DNA of 63,453 bases from contig JALELV010000019.1 of assembly GCA_022768545.1 (NCBI GenBank), positions 1 to 63,453 of the forward strand, in the 5' to 3' direction. Of the stretch, positions 51,348-59,965 are shown piece after piece (positions within the stretch are counted from its first letter, which is position 1; the number at the start of each line of letters is the position of its first letter). Origin of the DNA: Oscillospiraceae bacterium (GTDB lineage Bacteria > Bacillota > Clostridia > Oscillospirales > Ruminococcaceae). The notes beneath the pieces were generated by a model, which was not told the DNA's origin, did not search any database, and worked only from the letters and a program-made list of their open reading frames with translations. The position numbers and the translations under genes are program-made.

Positions 51348-51880
51348 TGGCGTTACAGAACATTTTGCTGGCCGGCTTCGGCGGACAGGGCATCCTGTTT
51401 GCCGGCAAGGTGGCCGCCTATTCCGGCTTGATGGACGGGAAAGAGGTATCCTGGCTGCCCTCCTACGGCCCTGAGATGCGCGGCGGCACCGCCAACTGCA
51501 GTGTCTGCATCTCGGATGACCCCATCGGCTCTCCGCTGGTGCTGGCCCCGGGGGCGCTGCTGGCCATGAACATCCAGTCCTACGATAAATTTATCGATGC
51601 GGTGGTTCCCGGCGGCATTGCCGTCATCGACAGCACCCTGGTGGACAAAAAGTGCAGCCGCACCGACATCACCTGCGTGTATGTGCCCGCCACGGCTCTG
51701 GCAAACGAAAAGGAGCTTTCCGGTCTTGCCAACATCATCCTGCTGGGTACGCTGCTGAAGCACACCGGGTTTGCCACGGAGGAGGCGGTGGAGAAGGCGA
51801 TCTCCAAGTGTGTTCCGCCCAAAAAACAGCATCTGCTGGAGCCCAATATGCGGGCTGTCCGTCTTGGAATGGAATACTGA
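51347..51880 (+). CDS. korC: 2-oxoacid:ferredoxin oxidoreductase, gamma subunit
   Basis: 177 residues, the gamma domain: [19 protein letters not shown] at the start, [15 protein letters not shown], and a C-terminal CoA-binding-like region. Same fold as IorB but a separate subunit. TAATG overlap with the beta gene and GGGAGGGG upstream. Last gene of the korDABC unit, followed by a terminator. Confidence 0.92.
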   Translation: MALQNILLAGFGGQGILFAGKVAAYSGLMDGKEVSWLPSYGPEMRGGTANCSVCISDDPIGSPLVLAPGALLAMNIQSYDKFIDAVVPGGIAVIDSTLVDKKCSRTDITCVYVPATALANEKELSGLANIILLGTLLKHTGFATEEAVEKAISKCVPPKKQHLLEPNMRAVRLGMEY

Positions 51881-51892
51881 TCGGTTTGACAG

Positions 51893-51925
51893 AAAAGCCC
51901 CGGCTTCTTAACGCCGGGGCTTTTT
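51893..51925 (+). terminator. Intrinsic terminator after the kor cluster
   Basis: AAAAGCCCCGGC and complement around TTCTTAAC, ending in TTTTT. Confidence 0.85.
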
Positions 51926-52002
51926 ACCGCCTGACCGTTTGCAAAACGGTGATCGATCTTTTGGCGGGCGTAAGATAAAAACACAGCCTGGGGGTGGGAA
52001 GA

Positions 52003-52551
52003 ATGAGGCTGACAGAACAGGAAGAGGCCTGTTTTTGGCGCTGTGCCGGGCCGCTGCTGCGGGATGCCAAGGTGCGGGAGATGCAAAATTACTGTCAGCA
52101 CGGGGAGGTGACCTGCCTGAACCACAGCCTCTGTGTGGCTAGACGGAGCTTTTACTGGTGCCGCCGGCTGCACTGTAAGGCGGATGTGCGCAGCCTGGTC
52201 ACCGGGGCGCTGCTGCATGACTTTTTTCTTTACGACTGGCATAAAAAAGGGGGACGAAAAGGTCTTCATGGCTTTACCCACCCGCGTACGGCACTTCAAA
52301 ACGCCAGCCGGAGGTTTCCCCTTACTCCCACGGAGCGGGATATCATTCTGCGGCATATGTGGCCGCTTACCTTAACGCCGCCGCACACCCGGGAGGGGAT
52401 GCTGGTGTGTCTGGCGGACAAATACTGTGCGGTAAAAGAGACACTGTTTTGCCGCAGACATGCTGTGGCGGAGAGGAGGAACGGTTTTTGGAAAAGACGG
52501 AGATCGAGCCGGGACGTTACCGGCATTTTAAAGGCGGGGAATACGAGGTGA
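52003..52551 (+). CDS. HD domain protein
   Basis: 182 residues. Probable HD-type metal ligands are His in HSLCVAR, the His-Asp pair in LVTGALLHDFFLYDW, and His in HGFTHP and LRHMWPL, the layout of uncharacterised HD hydrolases annotated as phosphohydrolases. A Cys- and Arg-rich N-terminus is unusual. Substrate unknown. ATG with a weak GGGTGGGAAG site; a GTG three codons earlier is possible. The next gene starts inside its 3' end. Confidence 0.75.
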   Translation: MRLTEQEEACFWRCAGPLLRDAKVREMQNYCQHGEVTCLNHSLCVARRSFYWCRRLHCKADVRSLVTGALLHDFFLYDWHKKGGRKGLHGFTHPRTALQNASRRFPLTPTERDIILRHMWPLTLTPPHTREGMLVCLADKYCAVKETLFCRRHAVAERRNGFWKRRRSSRDVTGILKAGNTR

Positions 52552-52763
52552 TCGGGACGGCTCTGCACTCTGAGACCCTGGAGCCCATGGTGGTGTACCG
52601 GGCTTTATATGGGGAGCATGGCCTGTGGGTGCGCCCCGCCGCCATGTGGAATGAGACAATAGAGCGGGACGGAAAACGGCTTCGCCGGTTTGAAAAAATA
52701 GACGCGGGCATCTGTTCCGAACAGACGAAAAAGCCCATTGAGGCAGAGGGAAAGGAGCAATGA
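52488..52763 (+). CDS. DUF1653 protein
   Basis: 91 residues beginning LEKTEIEPGRYRHFKGGEYEVIG and including LEPMVVYRALYGEHGLWVRP and a W-N-E segment, which together are the DUF1653 signature. Members are short, of unknown function. Starts at a TTG inside the HD gene, with GAGGAGG eight bases upstream and the family N-terminus in place. Three bases separate it from aguA, so the three genes form one unit. Confidence 0.82.
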   Translation: MEKTEIEPGRYRHFKGGEYEVIGTALHSETLEPMVVYRALYGEHGLWVRPAAMWNETIERDGKRLRRFEKIDAGICSEQTKKPIEAEGKEQ

Positions 52764-52766
52764 CGG

Positions 52767-53870
52767 ATGGCAAGGCGGATCACGGGTTCCACCCCGAAAA
52801 AAGACGGGTTCTGGATGCCGGCAGAGTATGAACGGCAGGAAAAGGTTTGGATGCTCTGGCCGGAGCGGCCGGACAACTGGAGAGACGGAGCAAAGCCCGC
52901 TCAGGCGGCTTTTGCGGAGGTGGCTAAGGCGATATCCCGCTTTGAAGAGGTGACGGTGCTGGCCTCCCCGGAGCAGTATGTCAATTGCCGGGAGCAGCTG
53001 CCGGGGCAGATCCGCGTGGCGGAGATGACCAGCAATGACGCCTGGATCCGGGACTGCGGCCCCACATTTATCCGCAACGCGGCAGGGGAACTGCGGGCTG
53101 TGGACTGGGAATTCAATGCCTGGGGCGGGTTGGAGGACGGCCTTTACTTCCCTTGGGACCAGGATGACCTGGTGGCCCGGAAGGTGTGTGAGCTGGAGGG
53201 GGTGGATTCCTACCGGACACAGGGTTTCGTGCTGGAGGGCGGATCCTTCCATGTAGACGGCGAGGGCACGGTGCTGACCACCGAAATGTGCCTGCTGAGC
53301 AAGGGGAGAAACCCGCATATGACTCGGGAAGAGATCGAAAAAACACTGTGTGAGTACCTTGGATGCGAGAAAGTGCTTTGGCTGAAGGATGGTATCGACC
53401 CGGAGGAGACAAATGGTCATATTGACGATGTGGCATGTTTTACGGCGCCGGGGGAGGCCCTTTGCCTGTATACCGACGACCCGGAGCACCCCTTTTACCG
53501 GCCGCTTCAGGCGGCTTACCGGGAGCTGTGCGGCATGACCGACGCCCGGGGGAGAAAGCTTCGGGTGCATAAGCTCTGCTGCACCAAAAAGCCGGTGACG
53601 CTGGGGGAGGGCTTTTGCCTGGACCGGGTGCCCGGGACGGCGCCGCGGCAGGCGGGGGACCTCTGCATTGCCTCTTACCTTAATTTCCTGCTCGTCAACG
53701 ACGGAGTTATCGTTCCGCAGTATGGAGATGAAAATGATGCCCTTGCGCTGGAGCAGCTGCGGAAGGTATTCCCCGGCCGGGAGGTGGTGGGCGTTTTTAC
53801 CCGTGAGATCGTATACGGCGGCGGAAATATCCACTGCGTCACCCAGCAGCAGCCCGCCCGCGGCCGGTAA
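52767..53870 (+). CDS. aguA: Agmatine deiminase
   Basis: 367-residue guanidino-group hydrolase. NDAWIRDCGPTF, EGGSFHVDGEGT, TNGHIDD and the C-terminal catalytic Cys 357 in GGGNIHCVTQQQP match the AguA family (pentein fold). It yields N-carbamoylputrescine and ammonia. AguB or a putrescine carbamoyltransferase is not in the window, so the rest of the pathway is elsewhere or absent. AGGAGCAATG-type site overlapping the DUF1653 end. Confidence 0.93.
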   Translation: MARRITGSTPKKDGFWMPAEYERQEKVWMLWPERPDNWRDGAKPAQAAFAEVAKAISRFEEVTVLASPEQYVNCREQLPGQIRVAEMTSNDAWIRDCGPTFIRNAAGELRAVDWEFNAWGGLEDGLYFPWDQDDLVARKVCELEGVDSYRTQGFVLEGGSFHVDGEGTVLTTEMCLLSKGRNPHMTREEIEKTLCEYLGCEKVLWLKDGIDPEETNGHIDDVACFTAPGEALCLYTDDPEHPFYRPLQAAYRELCGMTDARGRKLRVHKLCCTKKPVTLGEGFCLDRVPGTAPRQAGDLCIASYLNFLLVNDGVIVPQYGDENDALALEQLRKVFPGREVVGVFTREIVYGGGNIHCVTQQQPARGR

Positions 53871-53892
53871 ACACAAGCTCCCTTTTTCCATA

Positions 53893-53940
53893 AAAACCCC
53901 GGAAGGGACGGTGGTATTCCGCCGTCCCTTCCGGGGTTTT
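53893..53940. terminator. Bidirectional terminator, aguA/secernin boundary
   Basis: AAAACCCCGGAAGGGACGG and complement with a short loop and flanking A and T runs, between convergent genes. Confidence 0.85.
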
Positions 53941-53980
53941 GAGGAAGTAATATAGAGATAACAAGCAAGCCTTAAGAAAA

Positions 53981-55375
53981 TTACATCCCGGTCTTTTCCT
54001 TCAGAGCCTTGAGATAGGCTGCGCGGTAAACGCTGCCGGGGTGTTCGGACAGGTCTTTTTCGATGGCTTCGGTGATTCTGGAAACGGCCTCATCCACCTG
54101 ATCCAGACACTGGTCGGTAAAGGCGTTGAGCAGGGCGCGGGCATCTTCGGCCTTGCCGGCTTTCAGCAGCTCCAGCGCCTTGGCCTCGGTATCCTTGGCG
54201 GCGCTGCGGAATGCTTTTTCCATGGGCTCCCTTGCGTTGCGCACCAGGCCGATGTATTTGTTGTAGTTTGCCTCCACGCCGGTGGACATGCGGTAAACCT
54301 TCCACCAGAAAGAGTCGTCACTGTATTTGTTGGTGCCGCGGCCCAGCTTTTCGGGGATATACCCGGTGTTGTAGAAGGGGATCATGAAGGAAGTACAGGG
54401 CGGGCACATGGAGCCCCAGTAGGTAAAGTAGAGCTCCGGATACTCGCTGTCGTGCATTTCCATCACCATGCTGGCAGCGGAGATGCAGGCGCCGGGGTTT
54501 TCCCCGTGCATGCAGATGGTGCAGTCGCAGACCGAGGCGGGGTCGAACCGGGGCTCGATGACAGTGCCTTCAAAATGATCCCGAAGGATATTCCAGAAAT
54601 CCTCCACGGCCAGGGAACCTTTGTGGTCCGCCAGGAATTTTTTCATGCGGTAGTGGCGGGGATGGCCGGACATGAAACCGCTCTGGAACAGGATAAAGCT
54701 CTTGGAGAAGTTAAAGGGTTCGCCGGGGTTGTGCAGGCCGCGCTCCACGGCAAACTCCACCAGGCCCTCGGAGCACTCGTCAAAATCTTCCTCGATGGTG
54801 TAGATGTTGGAGATGCAGGCCGTATCGGTGAGCTTTTTGGCGGCCCAGTGGCGGCCGACGGTCTCCAGCAGCCAGATCTCTTTGCGGTCCGCGATCATGA
54901 ACAGGTTGTGATAGGCAAAATCCTGAATGGTGCCGCCGTAGATACAGGCGCCGCCCTGGCCGTATTTCTCCAGAAGAGCGGTGATGACATGCATAGCCTC
55001 ATAGGCGGTCTTGCCGCGCTCCAGCCCCAGACGGAGCAGATCCATTCCCAGGAGGCCGTTTTCCTGCTCCACGGGGATGGTAGCCCAGGCGGCCTCGTTG
55101 CCGATGGCCACGCCGTGTTCGTTGACACCGTGCTCAAAGCCCCAGATCCACCAAGGTTTGGAGCCGATCAGACGGTAGGTGTGGGGCACCTGATCAATGG
55201 TGATATAGGTGCACTGCAGCTTTTCGCCGGGTTCGTGATCGGCGGCGGGAAACGCGATGAGCGGCTGAGACTCGGTAACATCGCGGTCACTGTTTTTAGC
55301 AAGGATGTTGCAGCCGGTGGCGGTGGAGTTGCCCAGAGCCGCCATGGTGTCGCAGGAAGGGATCATGTATTTCAC
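53981..55375 (-). CDS. Secernin-like C69 family peptidase
   Basis: 464 residues. The N-terminus PSCDTMAALGNSTATGCNILAKNSDRD closely follows secernins (CDTFVAL...GKNSDR), with Cys 8 the expected N-terminal-nucleophile residue after a short propeptide; LKCTYITIDQVPHTY-like, GFEHGVNEHGVAIGNEA and GLERGKTAYEAMHVI are further matches. No signal peptide, so cytoplasmic. Known C69 enzymes cleave dipeptides or related amides; the natural substrate here is unknown. It follows a small membrane protein and a sodium symporter on the same strand, suggesting it processes what the symporter imports. Confidence 0.85.
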   Translation of the reverse strand: MKYMIPSCDTMAALGNSTATGCNILAKNSDRDVTESQPLIAFPAADHEPGEKLQCTYITIDQVPHTYRLIGSKPWWIWGFEHGVNEHGVAIGNEAAWATIPVEQENGLLGMDLLRLGLERGKTAYEAMHVITALLEKYGQGGACIYGGTIQDFAYHNLFMIADRKEIWLLETVGRHWAAKKLTDTACISNIYTIEEDFDECSEGLVEFAVERGLHNPGEPFNFSKSFILFQSGFMSGHPRHYRMKKFLADHKGSLAVEDFWNILRDHFEGTVIEPRFDPASVCDCTICMHGENPGACISAASMVMEMHDSEYPELYFTYWGSMCPPCTSFMIPFYNTGYIPEKLGRGTNKYSDDSFWWKVYRMSTGVEANYNKYIGLVRNAREPMEKAFRSAAKDTEAKALELLKAGKAEDARALLNAFTDQCLDQVDEAVSRITEAIEKDLSEHPGSVYRAAYLKALKEKTGM

Positions 55376-55477
55376 GGTTTTGTTCCTCCTTCAGGCAGAA
55401 AATCGTTTGAGAAAAGCGGCCGGGGCGACGGAAGTTCCGCCGTCCCGGCCTGAAAAGGTAAAAAAGAGTGTCTGTAC

Positions 55478-55822
55478 TCAGCGGGCCGCAAAGCCGACGA
55501 TCAGGTAGATCACCCACATGGCGGTGAAGCCGATGATCGCGATAGTCTCGTATCTCCACTCGATGTCGTGAGGTTCTTCCTCATAAGTGGCCTCATACTC
55601 TTTGGCGTCGGCCTCCCACTCCTTGTTGGCGTCGGTGGCGATATCAGCTTTGAAGCGCTTGAGATCCTTCAAAAAGCCGACCAGCACGATGGCGCCCCAA
55701 GTGCAGGCGACGACAGGGACAATGATCAGAGGCATGTAAAAGTTACACAGCAGGCTTACCATAATGCCGAGATAGATCACCAGACCCAAACTGTAAACGA
55801 TGTTTTTGACAGTTTTAGACAT
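55478..55822 (-). CDS. Small membrane protein next to the symporter
   Basis: 114 residues with three hydrophobic segments (about 10-28, 31-49 and 91-109) and a strongly acidic 40-residue cytoplasmic or external stretch between the second and third (EWEADAKEYEATYEEEPHDIEW). I do not recognise the family. Only 14 bases separate it from the symporter gene, and it resembles in size the accessory proteins paired with some sodium:solute symporters. ATG with GGAGG upstream. Confidence 0.7.
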   Translation of the reverse strand: MSKTVKNIVYSLGLVIYLGIMVSLLCNFYMPLIIVPVVACTWGAIVLVGFLKDLKRFKADIATDANKEWEADAKEYEATYEEEPHDIEWRYETIAIIGFTAMWVIYLIVGFAAR

Positions 55823-55836
55823 ATTATGTTCCCTCC

Positions 55837-57306
55837 TTACTCAGCAGCCAGCTCGCCGCGTCTCATAGCTTCCCAAACGTCGGGGTGCTTGGTGCCGAAG
55901 CAGTTGCCCACAAAGTAACCGATGGCGGAGCCGATGATGCCGAACATACCGGCAGCCATGGGGATGCCGAACAGGTTGGGCTCACCCAGCAGCAGCCAGG
56001 TAACAGAGAAGGCAGCGCCGAGGCCCATGGAGAGGAAGCAGGCGGGCAGAGTTTTGGGTTTGCGGTGGAAGAAGATCGCCAGGATCGGGACAATGAAGAT
56101 AGGCTGGGAAACCTGGCCGATCAGATAGGACAGATGAACCAGAGAATCGGCAAACAGGCTGATCACGACGGTGAGAACGGCCTGGAACACGATGCCGATA
56201 CGGCCGACGTTGACGATCTGCTTCTGAGTGGCCTTGGGGTTGATGAATTTCTGGTAAATATCGCGGCCCAGGTTGGAGGCGCCGGCGATAAAGGAGCTGT
56301 TGACGGTGGAAAGGCCGGCAGATACCAGAGCGGCGAACACGATGCCGCAGATACCGACGGGCAGAACATGAGCGGAAAGGTACAGAGTAGCCTGCTCCGC
56401 GTTTTCCATACCGGAGGTGCCCAGCAGCACGACAGAAGCGATACCGATGATCATCAGCATCCAGTCATGCGATACCATGGCATACAGGGAAGAGAGGATA
56501 CCGTCGCGAGCGATCTTGGCGGTTTTGGCCGAGAACGCACGGGAGAAATACAGAGGGCTCATGATGGCGCCCAGGCCGGTGATGGAGAAGCCGATGACCT
56601 GAGTGGTGGAGTAGTTGGAAATAGGAGTAAACTGCAGAGGATCTCTCCAGACCTCGGCCAGTTTGGCGACCAGAGCGGTGTTGCCCTCGCCCATAACGGA
56701 ACCGAAGCAGAAGAAGCACAGGCAGGCAAGGCCGAGCACCATCAGCAGGTACTGGATAAAGTCGGTGATGAACACGGCGTACTGTCCGGCGGTGAAGCAG
56801 TAGACCACCACGAAAGCAGCGGACAGGATGATGGCCAGAGAGGTGGACATGCCAAATACAAAGTTCAGCACCAAAGCGATGGCCAGAACCTCGGCAGAGG
56901 CGAAAACGCCCATGTAGAGGAAGTAGGCGATGCCGCTTACCAGCTGGGCTTTCTTTCCGAAGGCCTTTCCGAACATGTCGGGCACCGTGTACTGGCCGAC
57001 CATACGGGCCTTAAAGGCGAAGAAGTAACCCATAGCCATGTCGATAACGCAGAAGATGCCGCAAGTGACGACCCAGCCGCCCCAACCCATGGAGTAGACG
57101 GCGCCGGGAAGCCAGAGATAGAAAGAAATGCCGTGCCAGGAAGCCAGCATAGAGGCGAGTACCAGGGGGAAAGTCATTTTTCTTCCTGCTACGAAGAAGC
57201 CGTCCACGCTGTTGGAGTATTTGGAGAAGTACATGCCGACGATGGTCGTCACAATGATACCAGCCCAAATAATCGCATTGTCAATCCATGATAGTGCCAA
57301 GTTCAT
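55837..57306 (-). CDS. Sodium:solute symporter family protein
   Basis: 489 residues, about 13 membrane segments. Motifs GYFFAFKARMVGQYTVPDMF, GQYAVFITDFIQYLLM and AALVSAGLSTVNSSFIAGASNLGRDIY belong to the SSS family; the Ser-rich stretch is the sodium site region. The substrate is not predictable, but the neighbours (glycerate kinase, CdaR-like regulator, secernin-like amidase) suggest an organic acid or an acid amide. Codon use is biased toward high expression. ATG with GGAG upstream. Confidence 0.9.
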   Translation of the reverse strand: MNLALSWIDNAIIWAGIIVTTIVGMYFSKYSNSVDGFFVAGRKMTFPLVLASMLASWHGISFYLWLPGAVYSMGWGGWVVTCGIFCVIDMAMGYFFAFKARMVGQYTVPDMFGKAFGKKAQLVSGIAYFLYMGVFASAEVLAIALVLNFVFGMSTSLAIILSAAFVVVYCFTAGQYAVFITDFIQYLLMVLGLACLCFFCFGSVMGEGNTALVAKLAEVWRDPLQFTPISNYSTTQVIGFSITGLGAIMSPLYFSRAFSAKTAKIARDGILSSLYAMVSHDWMLMIIGIASVVLLGTSGMENAEQATLYLSAHVLPVGICGIVFAALVSAGLSTVNSSFIAGASNLGRDIYQKFINPKATQKQIVNVGRIGIVFQAVLTVVISLFADSLVHLSYLIGQVSQPIFIVPILAIFFHRKPKTLPACFLSMGLGAAFSVTWLLLGEPNLFGIPMAAGMFGIIGSAIGYFVGNCFGTKHPDVWEAMRRGELAAE

Positions 57307-57355
57307 ACACTCCTTTGTGATTAGAATAAGAACAATAACTTAACCTCTACCGAGG

Positions 57356-58516
57356 TCAGCAACGATGAGAAGGGGCAATTTCCATTCCGATGCGGATAAG
57401 CCGCATCATGCGCTCCACACATTCTTCCAAAGAACGGGAGGCGTTCTGCAGTACCTCCGGCAGGGTCATCACCCTGCTGACGCTACCCATGATGGCGTCG
57501 ATACCATACCGGTAGACCACCGAGGCATCGTCGCCGATATCGCCCACCACGGCGATGACGGGAATATCCCTGACGGCCTTGGAGCGCCGGGCCACCCCAA
57601 CGGGCACCTTGCCGTAAATGGACTGGGAATCGATACGGCCTTCTCCGGTGATGACGAGATCGGCATCCCGGATATGGTTTTCAAATTCCAGCGCATCCAG
57701 GACGGTATCCACACCGGATTGGATGGAGGCTCCGCAGAATGCCAGCAGGCCGGCGGCAAGACCTCCCGCCGCCCCGGAACCGGGGATCTGAGCGACATCA
57801 GCTCCGATCTGTTCCAAAATTACCTGGGCGTAATGCGCCAGACAGGAATCAAGCAAAGCGATATCCTCCGGCCCGGCGCCTTTTTGTGGGCCGTAAACCG
57901 CGGAGGCACCCTCCCTGCCGCACAAACGGTTCTGCACATCGCAGGCGATAATGATCTCGCAGGAGGAGAGAAGGGGGTGCATGCCGGAGAGATCAATAGT
58001 TTTGAGCCTTGCAAGCTCTGCGCCGCCAAAACCGAGCTCCTCTCCGTTTTCATCCCGGAGGGAAACGCCCAAAGCCTGAGCCATACCGGCGCCTCCGTCG
58101 TTGGTGGCGGAGCCGCCCACCCCGAGGATGATCTTTTTGCAGCCGCGCTCCATCGCTTTTACCATGAGCTGGCCGGTGCCGTATGTAGTGGTGACCCGGG
58201 GGTCACGCTCGGTATCTTTTAACAGGGGGAGCCCGGAAGCCGCCGCCATTTCGATCACGGCCGTCTGATTGGGAAGAACGCCGTATTTGGCTGCTATAGG
58301 GCGGCCCAGAGGGTCCAGCACGGTTTCGGTGTACGCGTTGCCGTCAGCGGCAAAAAGCAGGGCGTCCACAGTGCCCTCGCCTCCATCGGCTACGGGCAGC
58401 AGCACGGTTTCCGCCTCGGGAAAGACTCGTAAAATCCCTTTTCGAATCAGTGCTACGACATTTTGCGCACTATTGCTGCCTTTAAAGGAGTCGGCCGCGA
58501 TCACAATCTTCACCAC
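57356..58516 (-). CDS. glxK: Glycerate kinase
   Basis: 386 residues of the GarK/GlxK family: start IVIAADSFKGSNSAQNV, VADGGEGTVDAL, GVGGSATNDGGAGMAQALG, GSGAAGGLAAGLLAF and DLVITGEGRIDSQS. Phosphorylates D-glycerate to 2-phosphoglycerate. Two successive GTG codons (58516 and 58513) follow GGAGG; either may be the start. Lies 49 bases before the symporter on the same strand and is preceded by the CdaR-type regulator gene. Confidence 0.94.
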   Translation of the reverse strand: MVKIVIAADSFKGSNSAQNVVALIRKGILRVFPEAETVLLPVADGGEGTVDALLFAADGNAYTETVLDPLGRPIAAKYGVLPNQTAVIEMAAASGLPLLKDTERDPRVTTTYGTGQLMVKAMERGCKKIILGVGGSATNDGGAGMAQALGVSLRDENGEELGFGGAELARLKTIDLSGMHPLLSSCEIIIACDVQNRLCGREGASAVYGPQKGAGPEDIALLDSCLAHYAQVILEQIGADVAQIPGSGAAGGLAAGLLAFCGASIQSGVDTVLDALEFENHIRDADLVITGEGRIDSQSIYGKVPVGVARRSKAVRDIPVIAVVGDIGDDASVVYRYGIDAIMGSVSRVMTLPEVLQNASRSLEECVERMMRLIRIGMEIAPSHRC

Positions 58517-58555
58517 ATGGCCTCCTTTGTATAATGACTATAAAAATTTTAAACA

Positions 58556-58587
58556 AAATAGTCTTAAAATGTACTTAACCTATATTT
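58556..58587 (-). promoter_or_regulatory. Candidate operator upstream of glxK
   Basis: An imperfect inverted repeat, AAATA-GTCTTAA...TTAACCTATATTT, in an AT-rich stretch upstream of glxK. A promoter-like TTGTTT, 17 bases, TATACA sits at 58526-58554. Either the CdaR-type protein or another regulator could bind; no consensus was available to me. Confidence 0.4.
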
Positions 58588-58679
58588 CAAGGCTATTTTA
58601 ACAGATTATTCATAAGTTGTCATTGGCTTAAAAATCAATAATTAAAAATAATATATGTTCTGAAGAACAACAAAAGAAA

Positions 58680-58707
58680 AACCTGTACAAGCGGTTTTGT
58701 ACAGGTT
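58680..58707 (-). terminator. Intrinsic terminator of the cdaR-like gene
   Basis: Minus-strand AACCTGTACAA...TTGTACAGGTT hairpin directly at the stop codon, followed by TTTTCTTTTG. Confidence 0.8.
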
Positions 58708-59854
58708 AAATGAACTTTTCGGCATCGGGATAAAAAAGAATGGCCATTTGGAACAGCCCGGCGTTGGAAAGGCTTCTCGGGTCAAGGCCTGTGCGGTCTC
58801 CTAATCTTTTCAGATGGTATTGCAGGGTGTTTTTATGGATAAACAGCTGTTCCGCCGCTTTGGAAAGGGAACCGTCGCAGTCGTAAAAAACGGCAAGGAG
58901 GCCGATGGCCTCCCGAAGCTCTCCGGAGGAGAAGCCGCGGAAGATCTTACGGATGTATTCGGCTTTAAGGCCGTCTGGCAGCTCGGAGAGAAAGATCTCT
59001 ACGTTGATGTCCTCGTAAAAAACGACCCGCCCTCCCGCCTTGGAGGCCAGGGCGGCGTTGAGGGCTTTTTCCGCCTTTCGGTAGGAGGAGCGCAGGGATA
59101 TACCGGTATGGGGCTCATTATCCACGCCGACAGCGGCCTCCGCTCCGCAGCGCAGCAGCGCCTGGTCGTGTACCCAGTCCATTCCCTGCTGGATCTGCTG
59201 GCGGGAGAGAGCCGGCACCAAAAGCACCAGCTTGGAAAATGCCCGGTAGCACAGACACTGTTCCGGAAAGGCCTGCCGGGCGATCTGCTCCACCTGGGAA
59301 AAGAAATTCTGAGAGGACCACTCATCGCTGATATGGCTGGCGGAACGGGGCGCCAGCAGGATGACACGGCGGGGAAGGGAGACATCGATGCCCAAACTGA
59401 TGCCGCGCTCTTCAAAGCTGGAGCCGAGGTTTTGGCTGTCCTCAAACAGCCAGCCCTCTATAAAACGGTTGACCATAGTCTCGCCGATGATCTTCTGCTC
59501 CTTTACATAGGAGTCAAGGATCAGAATTTCGGTGATCTTTTTGATGATCTGGCCGTATTTGCCAACCTCGTTCCACTCTCCGGTGATGCCGATGACGCCG
59601 ATGACTTCGCCGTCAAAGTTGAGCGGGACATTGACCCCCATTTTGGCCCCGGAGTATTCGTCGTCGGTGTAGACGTCCAGCCGGTCCAGCCCTTCGGCAA
59701 TGATCTTTTTGGCACCGCTGTGATAGGTGCCGATCCGGTTCTTATTGGTGCTGGCGATGATGCAGCCCGTCTCATCCATGAGATTGACATTTTTGCCAAT
59801 GGCGCTGCTGACCTCAGCCACGATGGAACGGGCGGTATCTTTGGATATTTTCAC
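58706..59854 (-). CDS. cdaR: CdaR-type sugar diacid regulator
   Basis: 382 residues: N-terminal sugar-diacid recognition domain (about 5-135; ISKDTARSIVAEVSSAIGKNVNLMDETGCIIASTN...), a middle GGDEF-like/GAF-like region, and a C-terminal PucR-type helix-turn-helix (DGSLSKAAEQLFIHKNTLQYHLKRL). Family members sense glycerate or sugar diacids and activate uptake and kinase genes, fitting glxK next to it. GTG start behind GGAGGTGAT. Ends at its own terminator, so glxK is a separate transcript under probable CdaR control. Confidence 0.88.
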   Translation of the reverse strand: MKISKDTARSIVAEVSSAIGKNVNLMDETGCIIASTNKNRIGTYHSGAKKIIAEGLDRLDVYTDDEYSGAKMGVNVPLNFDGEVIGVIGITGEWNEVGKYGQIIKKITEILILDSYVKEQKIIGETMVNRFIEGWLFEDSQNLGSSFEERGISLGIDVSLPRRVILLAPRSASHISDEWSSQNFFSQVEQIARQAFPEQCLCYRAFSKLVLLVPALSRQQIQQGMDWVHDQALLRCGAEAAVGVDNEPHTGISLRSSYRKAEKALNAALASKAGGRVVFYEDINVEIFLSELPDGLKAEYIRKIFRGFSSGELREAIGLLAVFYDCDGSLSKAAEQLFIHKNTLQYHLKRLGDRTGLDPRSLSNAGLFQMAILFYPDAEKFI

Positions 59855-59925
59855 GCCGGGATCACCTCCGGAGAAGATTTGCAGCGGGCGGCTTTGCTTT
59901 ATGATAGCATGGAAGAGCAAAAAAG

Positions 59926-59951
59926 AAAAGCCCCCAGGCAGGGGGGCTTTT
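59926..59951. terminator. Intrinsic terminator between cdaR and the surface-protein gene
   Basis: AAAAGCCCCC and complement around a 6-base loop, A run on the left and TTTT on the right; it ends the convergent-sense surface-protein transcript on the minus strand. Confidence 0.7.
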
Positions 59952-59965
59952 CGGGGAAAAACGGG

